Shown in pieces: positions 1 through 7,313 of a stretch of DNA of 52,823 nt (its first letter is position 1; every line of letters starts with the position of its first letter). Position numbers and translations under genes: made by a program. The stretch is from assembly GCA_944358825.1 (NCBI GenBank), contig CALVSA010000005.1:1-52823 (forward strand), in the 5' to 3' direction. This DNA is from an uncultured Bacilli bacterium (GTDB lineage Bacteria; Bacillota_I; Bacilli_A; RF39; UBA660). The notes beneath the pieces are model-generated. The model made no database searches, was not told the origin of the DNA, and saw only the letters and a program-made list of their open reading frames with translations.

Positions 1-779
1 CATTTATAATTTTCATCACTATTTTCACTATCTGCTTTTACCCAGTTACTTCCATTATACATTACTGGTATCATATTATCTACGAGTTTCGGTGCATTTG
101 CTCCACTTGGATCCAAATTAATTATTTCTTCACTATTAGTAAGTTCAGTAGAAGTACTAGTACAAGTAGTAGTACAATATGTATTTTTATAGCCATTTTC
201 AGTTATTGTATAACACTCTTCAGTGCAATCACCTTCACCTACTAGTTCACAACTATAACTTCCTGCAGTTTCAGAATCAACCATATCTGTAATTAAAACC
301 TCTCCTTGTTCATATATAATATCACCTGGTTGATTATTATCATTATAATATCCTGTTCTTACCCCAATTTGTACAGTAATTGATTCATCAGTATTATTTA
401 TTATTACTAATGGAACAGTAATATTATTATCAGTTCCTGGTTGTATTGGTCCAGAAGTTGTGCTATTAGAAGATTCAGTTACTTCTGCTATTCTAATATT
501 GCTTGGTAAAGTACCAGGATTAATCATTTTATAATATATTCCATAAGAAATAGCAGATGTCATATCATTTTCTACAATTGCATTAAATCTTAATTTAGAT
601 CTTGCACCAATTGTAAATTCCTGATTAGAATTAATCTTAAAAGTATAATTTAAATCAGTATCCATAGAAATATCCCCAATTTCCACTGTTGAAGTAAACA
701 TCGCATATGTTGAATAAATTGCTAAAGTGAATAAACCAACCACAGCCACTAATAATAAATACATATTTTTTAACTTCAT
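1..779 (-). CDS. Secreted surface protein, N-terminal 259 codons (partial); likely DGR target
   Basis: An uninterrupted minus-strand frame starts with ATG at 777-779 and is still open at base 1, so the C-terminus is outside the window. The start follows a GGAGGG ribosome binding site. Residues 1-27 are a signal peptide or membrane anchor (MKLKNMYLLLVAVVGLF...). The next 200 residues are rich in Thr, Asn, Ile and Gly, like a beta-sandwich surface domain, with a Cys-rich patch (four or more Cys) near residues 190-215. The visible end, about DNMIPVMYNGSNWVKAD, matches what I remember of large surface proteins from gut Firmicutes that end in a C-type-lectin / formylglycine-enzyme-like fold. It lies directly downstream of a DGR reverse transcriptase, so its missing C-terminus is the likely variable region. 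Coding is directly visible; the target role is inference. Confidence 0.72.
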   Translation of the reverse strand, partial: MKLKNMYLLLVAVVGLFTLAIYSTYAMFTSTVEIGDISMDTDLNYTFKINSNQEFTIGARSKLRFNAIVENDMTSAISYGIYYKMINPGTLPSNIRIAEVTESSNSTTSGPIQPGTDNNITVPLVIINNTDESITVQIGVRTGYYNDNNQPGDIIYEQGEVLITDMVDSETAGSYSCELVGEGDCTEECYTITENGYKNTYCTTTCTSTSTELTNSEEIINLDPSGANAPKLVDNMIPVMYNGSNWVKADSENSDENYK

Positions 780-818
780 ATTCTCTACCCTCCTACTTCT
801 ATAATTACTTATATGTCA

Positions 819-847
819 ATTCTATCATATTAACTGACAATTTACAA
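819..847 (-). promoter_or_regulatory. Sigma-A type promoter of the surface-protein gene
   Basis: On the minus strand TTGTAA (842-847) and TAGAAT (819-824) are separated by exactly 17 bases, 40-70 bases upstream of the ATG at 779. The target gene therefore seems to have its own promoter, separate from the reverse transcriptase transcript, which meets a terminator just before it. Confidence 0.55.
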
Positions 848-897
848 CAAATTTTTTACAAATAAGAACATATATTGTTTTTCTTATTTATTTGCCT

Positions 898-924
898 AAA
901 AAAGAAGAAACTTAATTCTTCTTT
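898..924 (-). terminator. Rho-independent terminator downstream of the DGR genes
   Basis: A 9-bp perfect stem (901-909 with 916-924), a 6-base loop and a run of six T on the minus strand. It lies between the reverse transcriptase and the surface-protein gene and would end the msl-avd-RT transcript. Confidence 0.6.
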
Positions 925-1206
925 CATACATTCTTAATGTTCACATTTTGCTACTTACCAAGAATATATTATTTATGTATTTTATCTTTCGATAAGGAAT
1001 TAAGCTTCTACAATAATGCTACTGATAAGAATCCTTAAATACTTATAAACTAGAGCTTATTATATTGTAGTCTAGGCGCAAGCAAAGCCGCACCAGCCGA
1101 GAAAACACTAACCAAAAAACGACATAAATTACAACTTAATCCCTGTATAGATAAATCTATACAAGCTAACTATAGCATATATAAATTTATAATTGTTAAA
1201 AATTAA
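925..1206 (-). other. Non-coding stretch after the DGR reverse transcriptase; possible template-RNA region
   Basis: No gene is seen. The stretch contains a GC-richer, A-poor island on the minus strand (about 1060-1130) inside otherwise very AT-rich DNA, and a small hairpin at 1144-1163. One minus-strand frame through the island reads ...ALLAPRLQYNKL then stop, which resembles a protein C-terminus without a start codon. DGR template repeats often lie next to the reverse transcriptase and copy the 3' end of the target gene, so this is the best place to look for the template repeat or its 3' anchor. The variable repeat is off the window, so this cannot be tested here. Confidence 0.3.
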
Positions 1207-2253
1207 CTAACTAGAAATTATATTTTTATAATCAAATGCTATCTTTTTTAAAACACTTTGTTGTAATTTATAACTATTACAATGATTACTATGTGAAAGC
1301 CAAGAATTAATACTCGCCTCTACTTTCTTATAATCTAGTTTTTCATTATTAAAATACTTTTTATTCCATTTTTTTATCTTTTTTAATATCTTCTTTCTAC
1401 TACTTTTTCTAAGTAGACGATGAGTATTAAATATGCGATAACCACAAAAATCTACTCCTAAACTATTAGGAAAATATTTACTTTTAGAATTAAGAGTTAA
1501 TTTCAATTTATCTTCAATAAACTCTTCAATTTTTCTTTTAATAATTTTACACTCACTTTTACTATCTAAAAGCAAAACAAAATCATCCATATACCTAACA
1601 TAATATTTAACCTTTAACACATCTTTTACATAATGATCTAATTCATTTAAATATATATTAGCAAAATACTGTGATGTATAATTACCTATCGGTATTCCCA
1701 CTCTATCTTTATCATCATCAAAAATAATTATTTTAGTTAAATTAAGTAATTTCTTATCCGTAATATATTTAGACATAATATTAAATAAAATATCTTTATT
1801 AATTGAATAAAAATATTTTTTTATATCACACTTTAAAACATAATAATCAGGATTAATTCTTCTATATTTTTGCATATATTTTTGTATTTGTAAAACAGCT
1901 TTATGTGTTCCTCTATTTTCTATACAAGAATAAGTATCAGTAATAAATCTTTTAACAATAAAAGGCTTAATAAACTCACCAATATACCACTGATGCACTA
2001 CTCTATCTTTAAAAGGCAAAGCCTTAATTAATCTTTGTTTAGGTTCATATATAATAAATTCATGATATTTACCAGGTTTATAAGTATTAGTCTTAAGCTC
2101 ATTCATTATATTAATTAAATTAGTCTCTAAATCTAATTCAAATTTTAATATATAACTCTTATTACGCCTATTTTTACATATACGATAATAAGCATTATAT
2201 AAATTAATATAAGTTAGTTTATCATCAAAACAATTTTTAATTGTTTTGGACAT
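1207..2253 (-). CDS. Diversity-generating retroelement reverse transcriptase
   Basis: A 348-aa reverse transcriptase that in a DGR copies template RNA into adenine-mutagenised cDNA, which replaces the variable repeat of a target gene. Visible motifs: KCDIKKYF (about 141-148, first catalytic Asp), GIPIGNYTSQ (186-195) and YMDD (221-224, catalytic pair). The IGN.TSQ form of motif 4 is characteristic of DGR enzymes rather than group II intron or retron enzymes. No maturase or endonuclease domain follows; the C-terminus is a short basic thumb (about 285-348), the normal DGR length. Its start overlaps the end of avd by 17 bases, which implies translational coupling. Family assignment is strong; the active target is inferred. 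Confidence 0.9.
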   Translation of the reverse strand: MSKTIKNCFDDKLTYINLYNAYYRICKNRRNKSYILKFELDLETNLINIMNELKTNTYKPGKYHEFIIYEPKQRLIKALPFKDRVVHQWYIGEFIKPFIVKRFITDTYSCIENRGTHKAVLQIQKYMQKYRRINPDYYVLKCDIKKYFYSINKDILFNIMSKYITDKKLLNLTKIIIFDDDKDRVGIPIGNYTSQYFANIYLNELDHYVKDVLKVKYYVRYMDDFVLLLDSKSECKIIKRKIEEFIEDKLKLTLNSKSKYFPNSLGVDFCGYRIFNTHRLLRKSSRKKILKKIKKWNKKYFNNEKLDYKKVEASINSWLSHSNHCNSYKLQQSVLKKIAFDYKNIISS

Positions 2254-2593
2254 TACCTAACCACTTAAATAATAAATTATTTATATTTGTTAATTTTCTA
2301 GCCCAAGAACCATAGTTTTTAGCAGAAATATATTTCTTTTTATATGATAATCTAACTAATACTTTTAACATTTTTAAGTTAATATCTATTTCATTTAAAT
2401 AATAATGTTTTTTAGATCTAGAAACTTCTTTATATGCTTTTATAATTAAACGCATATTTTCAAAATTAATATTTCTTATATCTTTAACCAACAAATTTCT
2501 TTCTAATTTAGGAAATTTAGCAAGTAACATTTCAGAATAATATATAATATCAAAATTAGCTTTATATATAATTAAAGTCTCTACATCTTTCAT
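2237..2593 (-). CDS. avd: DGR accessory protein Avd (four-helix bundle)
   Basis: A 118-aa, helix-rich, basic protein with the bAvd pattern: an N-terminal L.IY.K.. helix, the FPK.ER motif (about residues 28-32), a central helix with IIKAYKEVSRSKK, a leucine-rich third helix with KVLVRLSYK, and a C-terminal K.Y..W...L..I..LL..W. Avd proteins form barrel-shaped pentamers that bind the template RNA and the reverse transcriptase and are needed for mutagenic retrohoming. It overlaps both the upstream MutS-like gene (4 bases) and the downstream reverse transcriptase (17 bases), so the three form one unit. The start has an AAAGGA site 6 bases upstream. Confidence 0.85.
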   Translation of the reverse strand: MKDVETLIIYKANFDIIYYSEMLLAKFPKLERNLLVKDIRNINFENMRLIIKAYKEVSRSKKHYYLNEIDINLKMLKVLVRLSYKKKYISAKNYGSWARKLTNINNLLFKWLGNVQNN

Positions 2594-2946
2594 AATAAAT
2601 CCTTTAATTTACTTAATATATTTAATGATTCAATTGGTTTTAACTCATTTATATTTAATTTTGATATCTTATCCAAATATCTTTCTAAATCACTCTTTCC
2701 TAAATATATTTCATCCGCTAGTTTTACATTCAAATTAATATTTTCAAAAATAGACAAATACTTATCTAAAGCATTATCTGGAAAACCACATTTTAACACT
2801 TCTTTACTATGATTAATTAATTTTAAAGTTGTATATTTATTAATAGTAATCGCATCTTCGTCTAAAAATATATAAAACTTTCCTGACTTAAACAAATATA
2901 ACGCATTTTTATTAATTTTTTTCAATTCTAAATACTTCTCATACAT
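2590..2946 (-). CDS. MutS domain-I-like DGR accessory protein (MSL)
   Basis: About 118 aa from the chosen start. I chose the ATG at 2944-2946 (MYEKYLELKK...) because GAGGTAG lies 6-7 bases upstream; a start 21 codons earlier is possible but has no site. The sequence KYLELKKINKNALYLFKSGKFYIFLDEDA resembles the mismatch-recognition domain I of MutS (substrate opens with a K....LLF..G.FYE.F..DA pattern), without the clamp or ATPase domains. Small MutS-like genes are a known accessory type beside avd in some gut DGRs. It is the first gene of the msl-avd-RT set. The MutS-like assignment is from pattern memory and is moderate. Confidence 0.62.
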   Translation of the reverse strand: MYEKYLELKKINKNALYLFKSGKFYIFLDEDAITINKYTTLKLINHSKEVLKCGFPDNALDKYLSIFENINLNVKLADEIYLGKSDLERYLDKISKLNINELKPIESLNILSKLKDLL

Positions 2947-3133
2947 AAATACTACCTCATACATAAGCATAACATAAAATAAATAGAAAATGTTAAAATT
3001 AACTACCAATTACCGTTTTTGTTCCTTATTTGTATAATAATTAACTAGAAAGTAACATTTTTATTACAAATAGTAATAGTAAAAATATAAAAAAGCTTAA
3101 ACCTTTTTATATAACTGGATTATCCCAATTATC

Positions 3134-3187
3134 GATGGTGTATAATCTAGTGTGCTTTTTAATTTACACACTAGATTATACACCATC
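3134..3187. repeat. 21-bp perfect inverted repeat with 12-base loop
   Basis: The arms 3134-3154 and 3167-3187 are perfectly complementary and enclose an AT-only loop apart from one C. It lies 30 bases past the lipoprotein stop and about 190 bases upstream of the MutS-like gene. Neither side has a T-run, so a simple terminator is unlikely. Both arms contain TATAAT. It may be an operator, an RNA structure or a mobile-element scar. Confidence 0.7.
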
Positions 3188-3217
3188 ACAAATTATAAAA
3201 AAGTCAAACAATATTTT

Positions 3218-3835
3218 TTAAATATTTGTAACTAAATAATCATCTTTTTCTATTTTTAATTTAGTAATATTACTACTACTAATTATATAAGTATCAATCC
3301 AAGTAGTATATAAATGCTCCATAAACTCATTTGAAAAATCAATCTGTTCATTATAAAATAAAGCCTGCATATTATCATTTAATCTAATAAAAACATTTTC
3401 TTCATTATTTAAAATATAAATATAATCACAATAGCTATAATCTCCATTTATAGATATATTTTTATCATAAACACAAAAATTTATATCACCAAATTCAAAT
3501 AATAACTTATCTATCTTACTAATCTTTAAACCATCTACCATAATACTACTACCATCTAATACATACCTATTTTCATACTCAATATCCGTAATAATATTAT
3601 CAAGTAATATTAAATTATCAACCTTATTAATTTCATTAGTATATATTTTATCATTATTTTCTAACTCCACTAAAGTACTTTTATTATCTAAAGTAAATAA
3701 TAAAGAAGTTGAAACATCATTTTTAATAAATAAAATAGAATTATTTTCTATTATATTATCCCCATTTATATACATAGATTTACACCCTAATAATAATAAA
3801 ATTAATATAATAAGTATTTTTTTCAAAAAAGACAC
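3218..3835 (-). CDS. Putative lipoprotein, unknown function
   Basis: A 205-aa protein with a classic lipoprotein signal: MSFLKK, a hydrophobic stretch and the lipobox LLLG-C (Cys about residue 18). The mature part is Asn/Ile/Asp-rich with alternating beta-type hydrophobics and no motif I recognise. It lies 5 bases downstream of the CCA-adding enzyme stop and is probably co-transcribed with it. The ribosome site GAGGTG is close before the ATG. Expected to be anchored outside the membrane. Confidence 0.7.
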   Translation of the reverse strand: MSFLKKILIILILLLLGCKSMYINGDNIIENNSILFIKNDVSTSLLFTLDNKSTLVELENNDKIYTNEINKVDNLILLDNIITDIEYENRYVLDGSSIMVDGLKISKIDKLLFEFGDINFCVYDKNISINGDYSYCDYIYILNNEENVFIRLNDNMQALFYNEQIDFSNEFMEHLYTTWIDTYIISSSNITKLKIEKDDYLVTNI

Positions 3836-3840
3836 CTCAC

Positions 3841-4935
3841 TTAAGAGTATGTCTTTTGTATATAAGAAATAATATCATCTTTATTATTATTTAACTTTTT
3901 ATAAACAATTTTCTTCTCAATATCATTCATAATTTCTTTCAAATATTTACCAGGCTTTTTATCCAATAAATTTGCAATTTCTAACTCACATAGCGCAATA
4001 TCTTTTCTACTATATATAGATAAATTATTATATATTTTAGTAACTTCTTTCTTATCAATACCCTTTATATCTGCACAAACACTATTGGAATATAACTCAT
4101 ATTTATATAAAATATAAGGATCTAAATTATCTTCTTTTAATAATTTTCTAATTAATTTCATCTGTTGCTTTTCTAATTTTGTAAAAGGATATAAACTATC
4201 AACTTCCAATTGCGCCCAAATACCAATTACATCATTACATAAAATAATAGAAGATAAATTATTAAGCTCTAAATACTTATCTAACTTTAAATCTAATATT
4301 AAACTTACCCCAGCTTCTTTATTAGAAGATAAAAATATTTTATTTAACTCATCTTTTTTTCTTTGATAAGACAAACTATTAAGTAATTTAGCATACTTCA
4401 TAATATAATGTTTAGTCTTATTATCAATCTTAAAATCCAAACTAGAAGCAAATCTAATAGCTCTTAAAATCCTAAGTGAATCTTCCCTAATTCGATAACG
4501 AGGATTGCCAACTGTCTTAATAATTTTATTATCAAGATCATCTTTAACATTCAAAAAATCTAGTACTTCTTCATTACTATTAATACAAAAAGTATTAATA
4601 GTAAAATCACGTCTTAATAAGTCTTTTTTTATATCTTTTATATATTTAATCTTAACAGGCTTTCTATTATCCTCATACTTTAATTCCTGTCTAAAAGTAG
4701 TAACATCATAAGTATAATTTTTATAAATAACCCGAACTGCTCCATATTGTACTTCACTACTAGTTGTAATATCAAAAATTTCCATTAATTCTTTAGGTGT
4801 TGCACTAGTACAAATATCAATATCGTTAGAATCTTTACCTAATAGTTTATCTCTTACATAACCACCGACTATATAAGCTTGATGTCCATTATCTTCTAGT
4901 AACTTCAATACTTCAATTGCCTTTTCATACATCAT
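3841..4935 (-). CDS. cca: CCA-adding enzyme / tRNA nucleotidyltransferase
   Basis: Class II nucleotidyltransferase that builds or repairs the 3' CCA of tRNAs. Residues about 18-45 hold GGYVRDKLLGK and the catalytic DIDI carboxylates. RRDFTINT and DSLRILRAIRFASSLDF follow (about 105-170) as the basic and nucleotide-recognition motifs. The C-terminal half is helical with no HD domain. I place the start at the ATG at 4935, with GGGTGA 6 bases upstream; a GTG three codons earlier lies inside that site. A TATAAT box lies just upstream (about 4954-4959). The tRNAs in this window already encode CCA, so repair is a likely main role. Confidence 0.88.
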   Translation of the reverse strand: MMYEKAIEVLKLLEDNGHQAYIVGGYVRDKLLGKDSNDIDICTSATPKELMEIFDITTSSEVQYGAVRVIYKNYTYDVTTFRQELKYEDNRKPVKIKYIKDIKKDLLRRDFTINTFCINSNEEVLDFLNVKDDLDNKIIKTVGNPRYRIREDSLRILRAIRFASSLDFKIDNKTKHYIMKYAKLLNSLSYQRKKDELNKIFLSSNKEAGVSLILDLKLDKYLELNNLSSIILCNDVIGIWAQLEVDSLYPFTKLEKQQMKLIRKLLKEDNLDPYILYKYELYSNSVCADIKGIDKKEVTKIYNNLSIYSRKDIALCELEIANLLDKKPGKYLKEIMNDIEKKIVYKKLNNNKDDIISYIQKTYS

Positions 4936-5068
4936 ACTATTCACCCATTTAATTATATCATTAAATTAGACTAATAAATTATTTTTTTTACATATATGTC
5001 AACTAAAAGTAAAGACATATCTTTTTATAAATAAATAATTAATTTATTATTATAATAGAAAAAAACAT

Positions 5069-5119
5069 AAGTTATTGACCAGTTTTAGCACTATTGTATT
5101 AAAAAGTGGTCGATAACTT
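5069..5119. promoter_or_regulatory. 13-bp palindrome overlapping the ATPase promoter
   Basis: Arms 5069-5081 and 5107-5119 are complementary at 12 of 13 positions with a 25-base spacer. The right arm covers the first two bases of the -35 box of the ATPase promoter. The region lies between divergent genes, so an operator is more likely than a terminator. Confidence 0.5.
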
Positions 5120-5146
5120 GTATTTTTCTTTAAAATAATATATAAT
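5118..5146 (+). promoter_or_regulatory. Promoter of the DUF4143 ATPase
   Basis: TTGTAT (5118-5123) and TATAAT (5141-5146) with a 17-base spacer, 25 bases before the GTG start. Confidence 0.6.
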
Positions 5147-5170
5147 TAATAACAAAGGAGATGAAAAAAA

Positions 5171-6406
5171 GTGGAAAAAATATACAAAAGAGAAAATTAC
5201 TTAAAAAAAATACGAAGTTTTTATAATGATAGTATAATTAAAGTAATAACAGGAATCAGAAGATCAGGAAAATCATATCTTTTAAAAAGTATTATTGAAG
5301 AATTAAAAGAACAAGGTATCCAAGATAAAGACATAATATATATTGAACTAGATAAAAAAGAATTTAAAGACATTAAAACACCAACAGAATTAGAAAAAAC
5401 AATAGACTCATTTATAACAGATAAAGATTTTAAATATTTATTTATAGATGAAGTACAAAATATCAAAAACTTTGAAACAATCATCAACGCTTATAAAGAA
5501 GAAGGAAATTATTCTATTTTCTTAACTGGATCAAATTCATATTTATTAAGTGGAGAATTAATTACCAAATTAACTGGCAGATATATAGAAATAGAAATAT
5601 TACCCCTAAATTTTTATGAATATGTTGATATGAAAAGATTTTTAAATAAAGAAGTTAATACCAATATATATCATGAATTTGAAGAATTTATAAGAAACGG
5701 TGGATTTCCAGGTTCTCTAAAATATGATAATTATGAAGATAGAATGTTTTATACCAAAAATGTAATTAATCAAATATTTGAAAGAGATATAAAAAATCAC
5801 AAGAAAATAAAAGATAAAGAATTATTTGAAGTAATACAAAAATTTGTTATAAATAACTTTGGATCAATTATATCAATTGGCAGTATATACACTTATTTAA
5901 TCAAAGATGCAAATATTAATATTGATAGAAGAACAATAAAAACATATATAGAATTATTAGAAAATGCCAAAATTATATATCCTTGTGATTTATTTGATAT
6001 CAAATCTAAAAAAGTATTAGATAGTGAAAGAAAATACTATCTAGCTGACTTAAGCATTTATTTTGCCTTAAATACAGATAATAGAATTAATTATGGTCCT
6101 GTATTAGAAAATATATTGTTTTCCTATTTAAAAAGCAAAAATTACAGTCTAAATGTAGGAAAAATAGGAAAACTAGAATGTAATTTTATCGCACGACGAC
6201 AAACAGATGAATACTTCTATATTCAAGTAACTAAAAATATAGATGATAAAAAAACAGAAGAAAGAGAATACAAACCATTTTATAAAATTAAAGAAATGTA
6301 TCCTAGATATCTATTCATTGCCGATTTAATCTTTCAAAAAAACGTAAATGGTATAAATAATGTAAATATAATAGATTTTATCTATAATCAAGAAGATTTA
6401 AAATAA
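5171..6406 (+). CDS. AAA-type ATPase with DUF4143 domain
   Basis: A 411-aa protein starting at GTG, with AAAGGAG nine to ten bases upstream; the ATG at 5161 is out of frame. Residues about 24-35 hold a Walker A loop (GIRRSGKSYLL), Walker B is LFIDEVQ (about 90-96), and a sensor-like FLTGSNS follows. The C-terminal third (about 210-400) is the DUF4143 type: a winged helix followed by a nuclease-like fold with E..L...L.. and IQVTK. Such ATPases are common, often in multiple copies, in gut Firmicutes and Bacteroidetes, and their role is unknown. It stands alone on the plus strand with its own promoter and palindrome. Confidence 0.82.
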   Translation: MEKIYKRENYLKKIRSFYNDSIIKVITGIRRSGKSYLLKSIIEELKEQGIQDKDIIYIELDKKEFKDIKTPTELEKTIDSFITDKDFKYLFIDEVQNIKNFETIINAYKEEGNYSIFLTGSNSYLLSGELITKLTGRYIEIEILPLNFYEYVDMKRFLNKEVNTNIYHEFEEFIRNGGFPGSLKYDNYEDRMFYTKNVINQIFERDIKNHKKIKDKELFEVIQKFVINNFGSIISIGSIYTYLIKDANINIDRRTIKTYIELLENAKIIYPCDLFDIKSKKVLDSERKYYLADLSIYFALNTDNRINYGPVLENILFSYLKSKNYSLNVGKIGKLECNFIARRQTDEYFYIQVTKNIDDKKTEEREYKPFYKIKEMYPRYLFIADLIFQKNVNGINNVNIIDFIYNQEDLK

Positions 6407-6410
6407 AAAT

Positions 6411-6438
6411 ATCAGAAATAAATTCTGATTATTTTTTT
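6411..6438. terminator. Terminator after the DUF4143 ATPase
   Basis: A 7-bp stem (6411-6417 with 6423-6429), AT-rich loop and a T-run 6432-6438 on the plus strand. The stem reaches the last base of dapA, which converges from the other side. Confidence 0.65.
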
Positions 6439-7313
6439 AAAGTTCTTTTTAATACCTTTTCTAATTTTTCTTGGTTAGGTTTAGATAATTCTACTAAAGG
6501 TAGACGAGGAATACCATAATCATAACCCATAACATTAAGCGCGTGCTTTACAGGAATAGGATTAACCTCACAAAATAACATATCAATTAATTCAATTGCA
6601 TTTAATTGCATTTTAGTTGCCTCTTCTTGTTTTCCATTAAAATAATTATAAACCATATCTTTAGTATATTTAGGCATTACATTAGATAAAACAGATATTA
6701 CTCCCTTACCTCCCAGTGATAAGATTGGAACTATTTGATCATCATTTCCAGAATAAATATCTAAATTATCTCCACACAAACTAGCAATTTTAGCAACTTG
6801 AGAAATATTACCACTTGCCTCTTTAATCGCCACTATATTATTTATTTTTGATAATTCTAAACAAGTCTCTGGTAAAACATTTACCCCAGTTCTACTAGGA
6901 ACACTATAAACTATTATAGGAAGAGACACACTATCAGCAATAGCTTTATAATGAGAAACTAATCCTTTTTGTGTTGTTTTATTATAATAAGGAGTAACAA
7001 CTAATAAAGCATCTGCTCCAACTTCTTCTGCATATTTAGACATCTCTATAGCCTTTTTAGTATCATTAGAACCAGTTCCAATAATTGCTTTTGTTCTTTT
7101 ATTAATCTTATTTATTGCAAACTTAATAACATTTTTCTTCTCTTCCATACTCATAGTAGAAGACTCACCAGTTGTTCCACATATAATAATTGCATCAATA
7201 TCGTTTTCAATTTGATTTTCAATTAATTTAGAAAAAGCATCATAATTAATTCCATTTTCATCAAAAGGTGTTGCAATGGCTGTTCCACACCCTCTAAATA
7301 TAGTTTTTTTCAT
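6429..7313 (-). CDS. dapA: 4-Hydroxy-tetrahydrodipicolinate synthase
   Basis: A 294-aa aldolase-class TIM barrel joining pyruvate and aspartate semialdehyde, the first committed step to diaminopimelate and lysine. Visible: GTTGESSTM (about 45-53), GTGSN (about 80), YYNKTTQKG, IVYSVPSRTGV (Tyr about 133) and the Schiff-base lysine in IVAIKEASGN (about 161). Length is typical. The start ATG lies directly next to the thrS stop and the ribosome site is inside thrS, so the two are co-translated. It therefore probably falls under the upstream threonine T-box, linking two branches of the aspartate family. Converges with the ATPase gene. Confidence 0.93.
   Translation of the reverse strand: MKKTIFRGCGTAIATPFDENGINYDAFSKLIENQIENDIDAIIICGTTGESSTMSMEEKKNVIKFAINKINKRTKAIIGTGSNDTKKAIEMSKYAEEVGADALLVVTPYYNKTTQKGLVSHYKAIADSVSLPIIVYSVPSRTGVNVLPETCLELSKINNIVAIKEASGNISQVAKIASLCGDNLDIYSGNDDQIVPILSLGGKGVISVLSNVMPKYTKDMVYNYFNGKQEEATKMQLNAIELIDMLFCEVNPIPVKHALNVMGYDYGIPRLPLVELSKPNQEKLEKVLKRTLKK

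Noticed and set aside
1207-2253. Group II intron or retron reverse transcriptase
   Set aside because: No maturase, endonuclease or intron RNA domains are seen, motif 4 is of the DGR type, and Avd is next to it.
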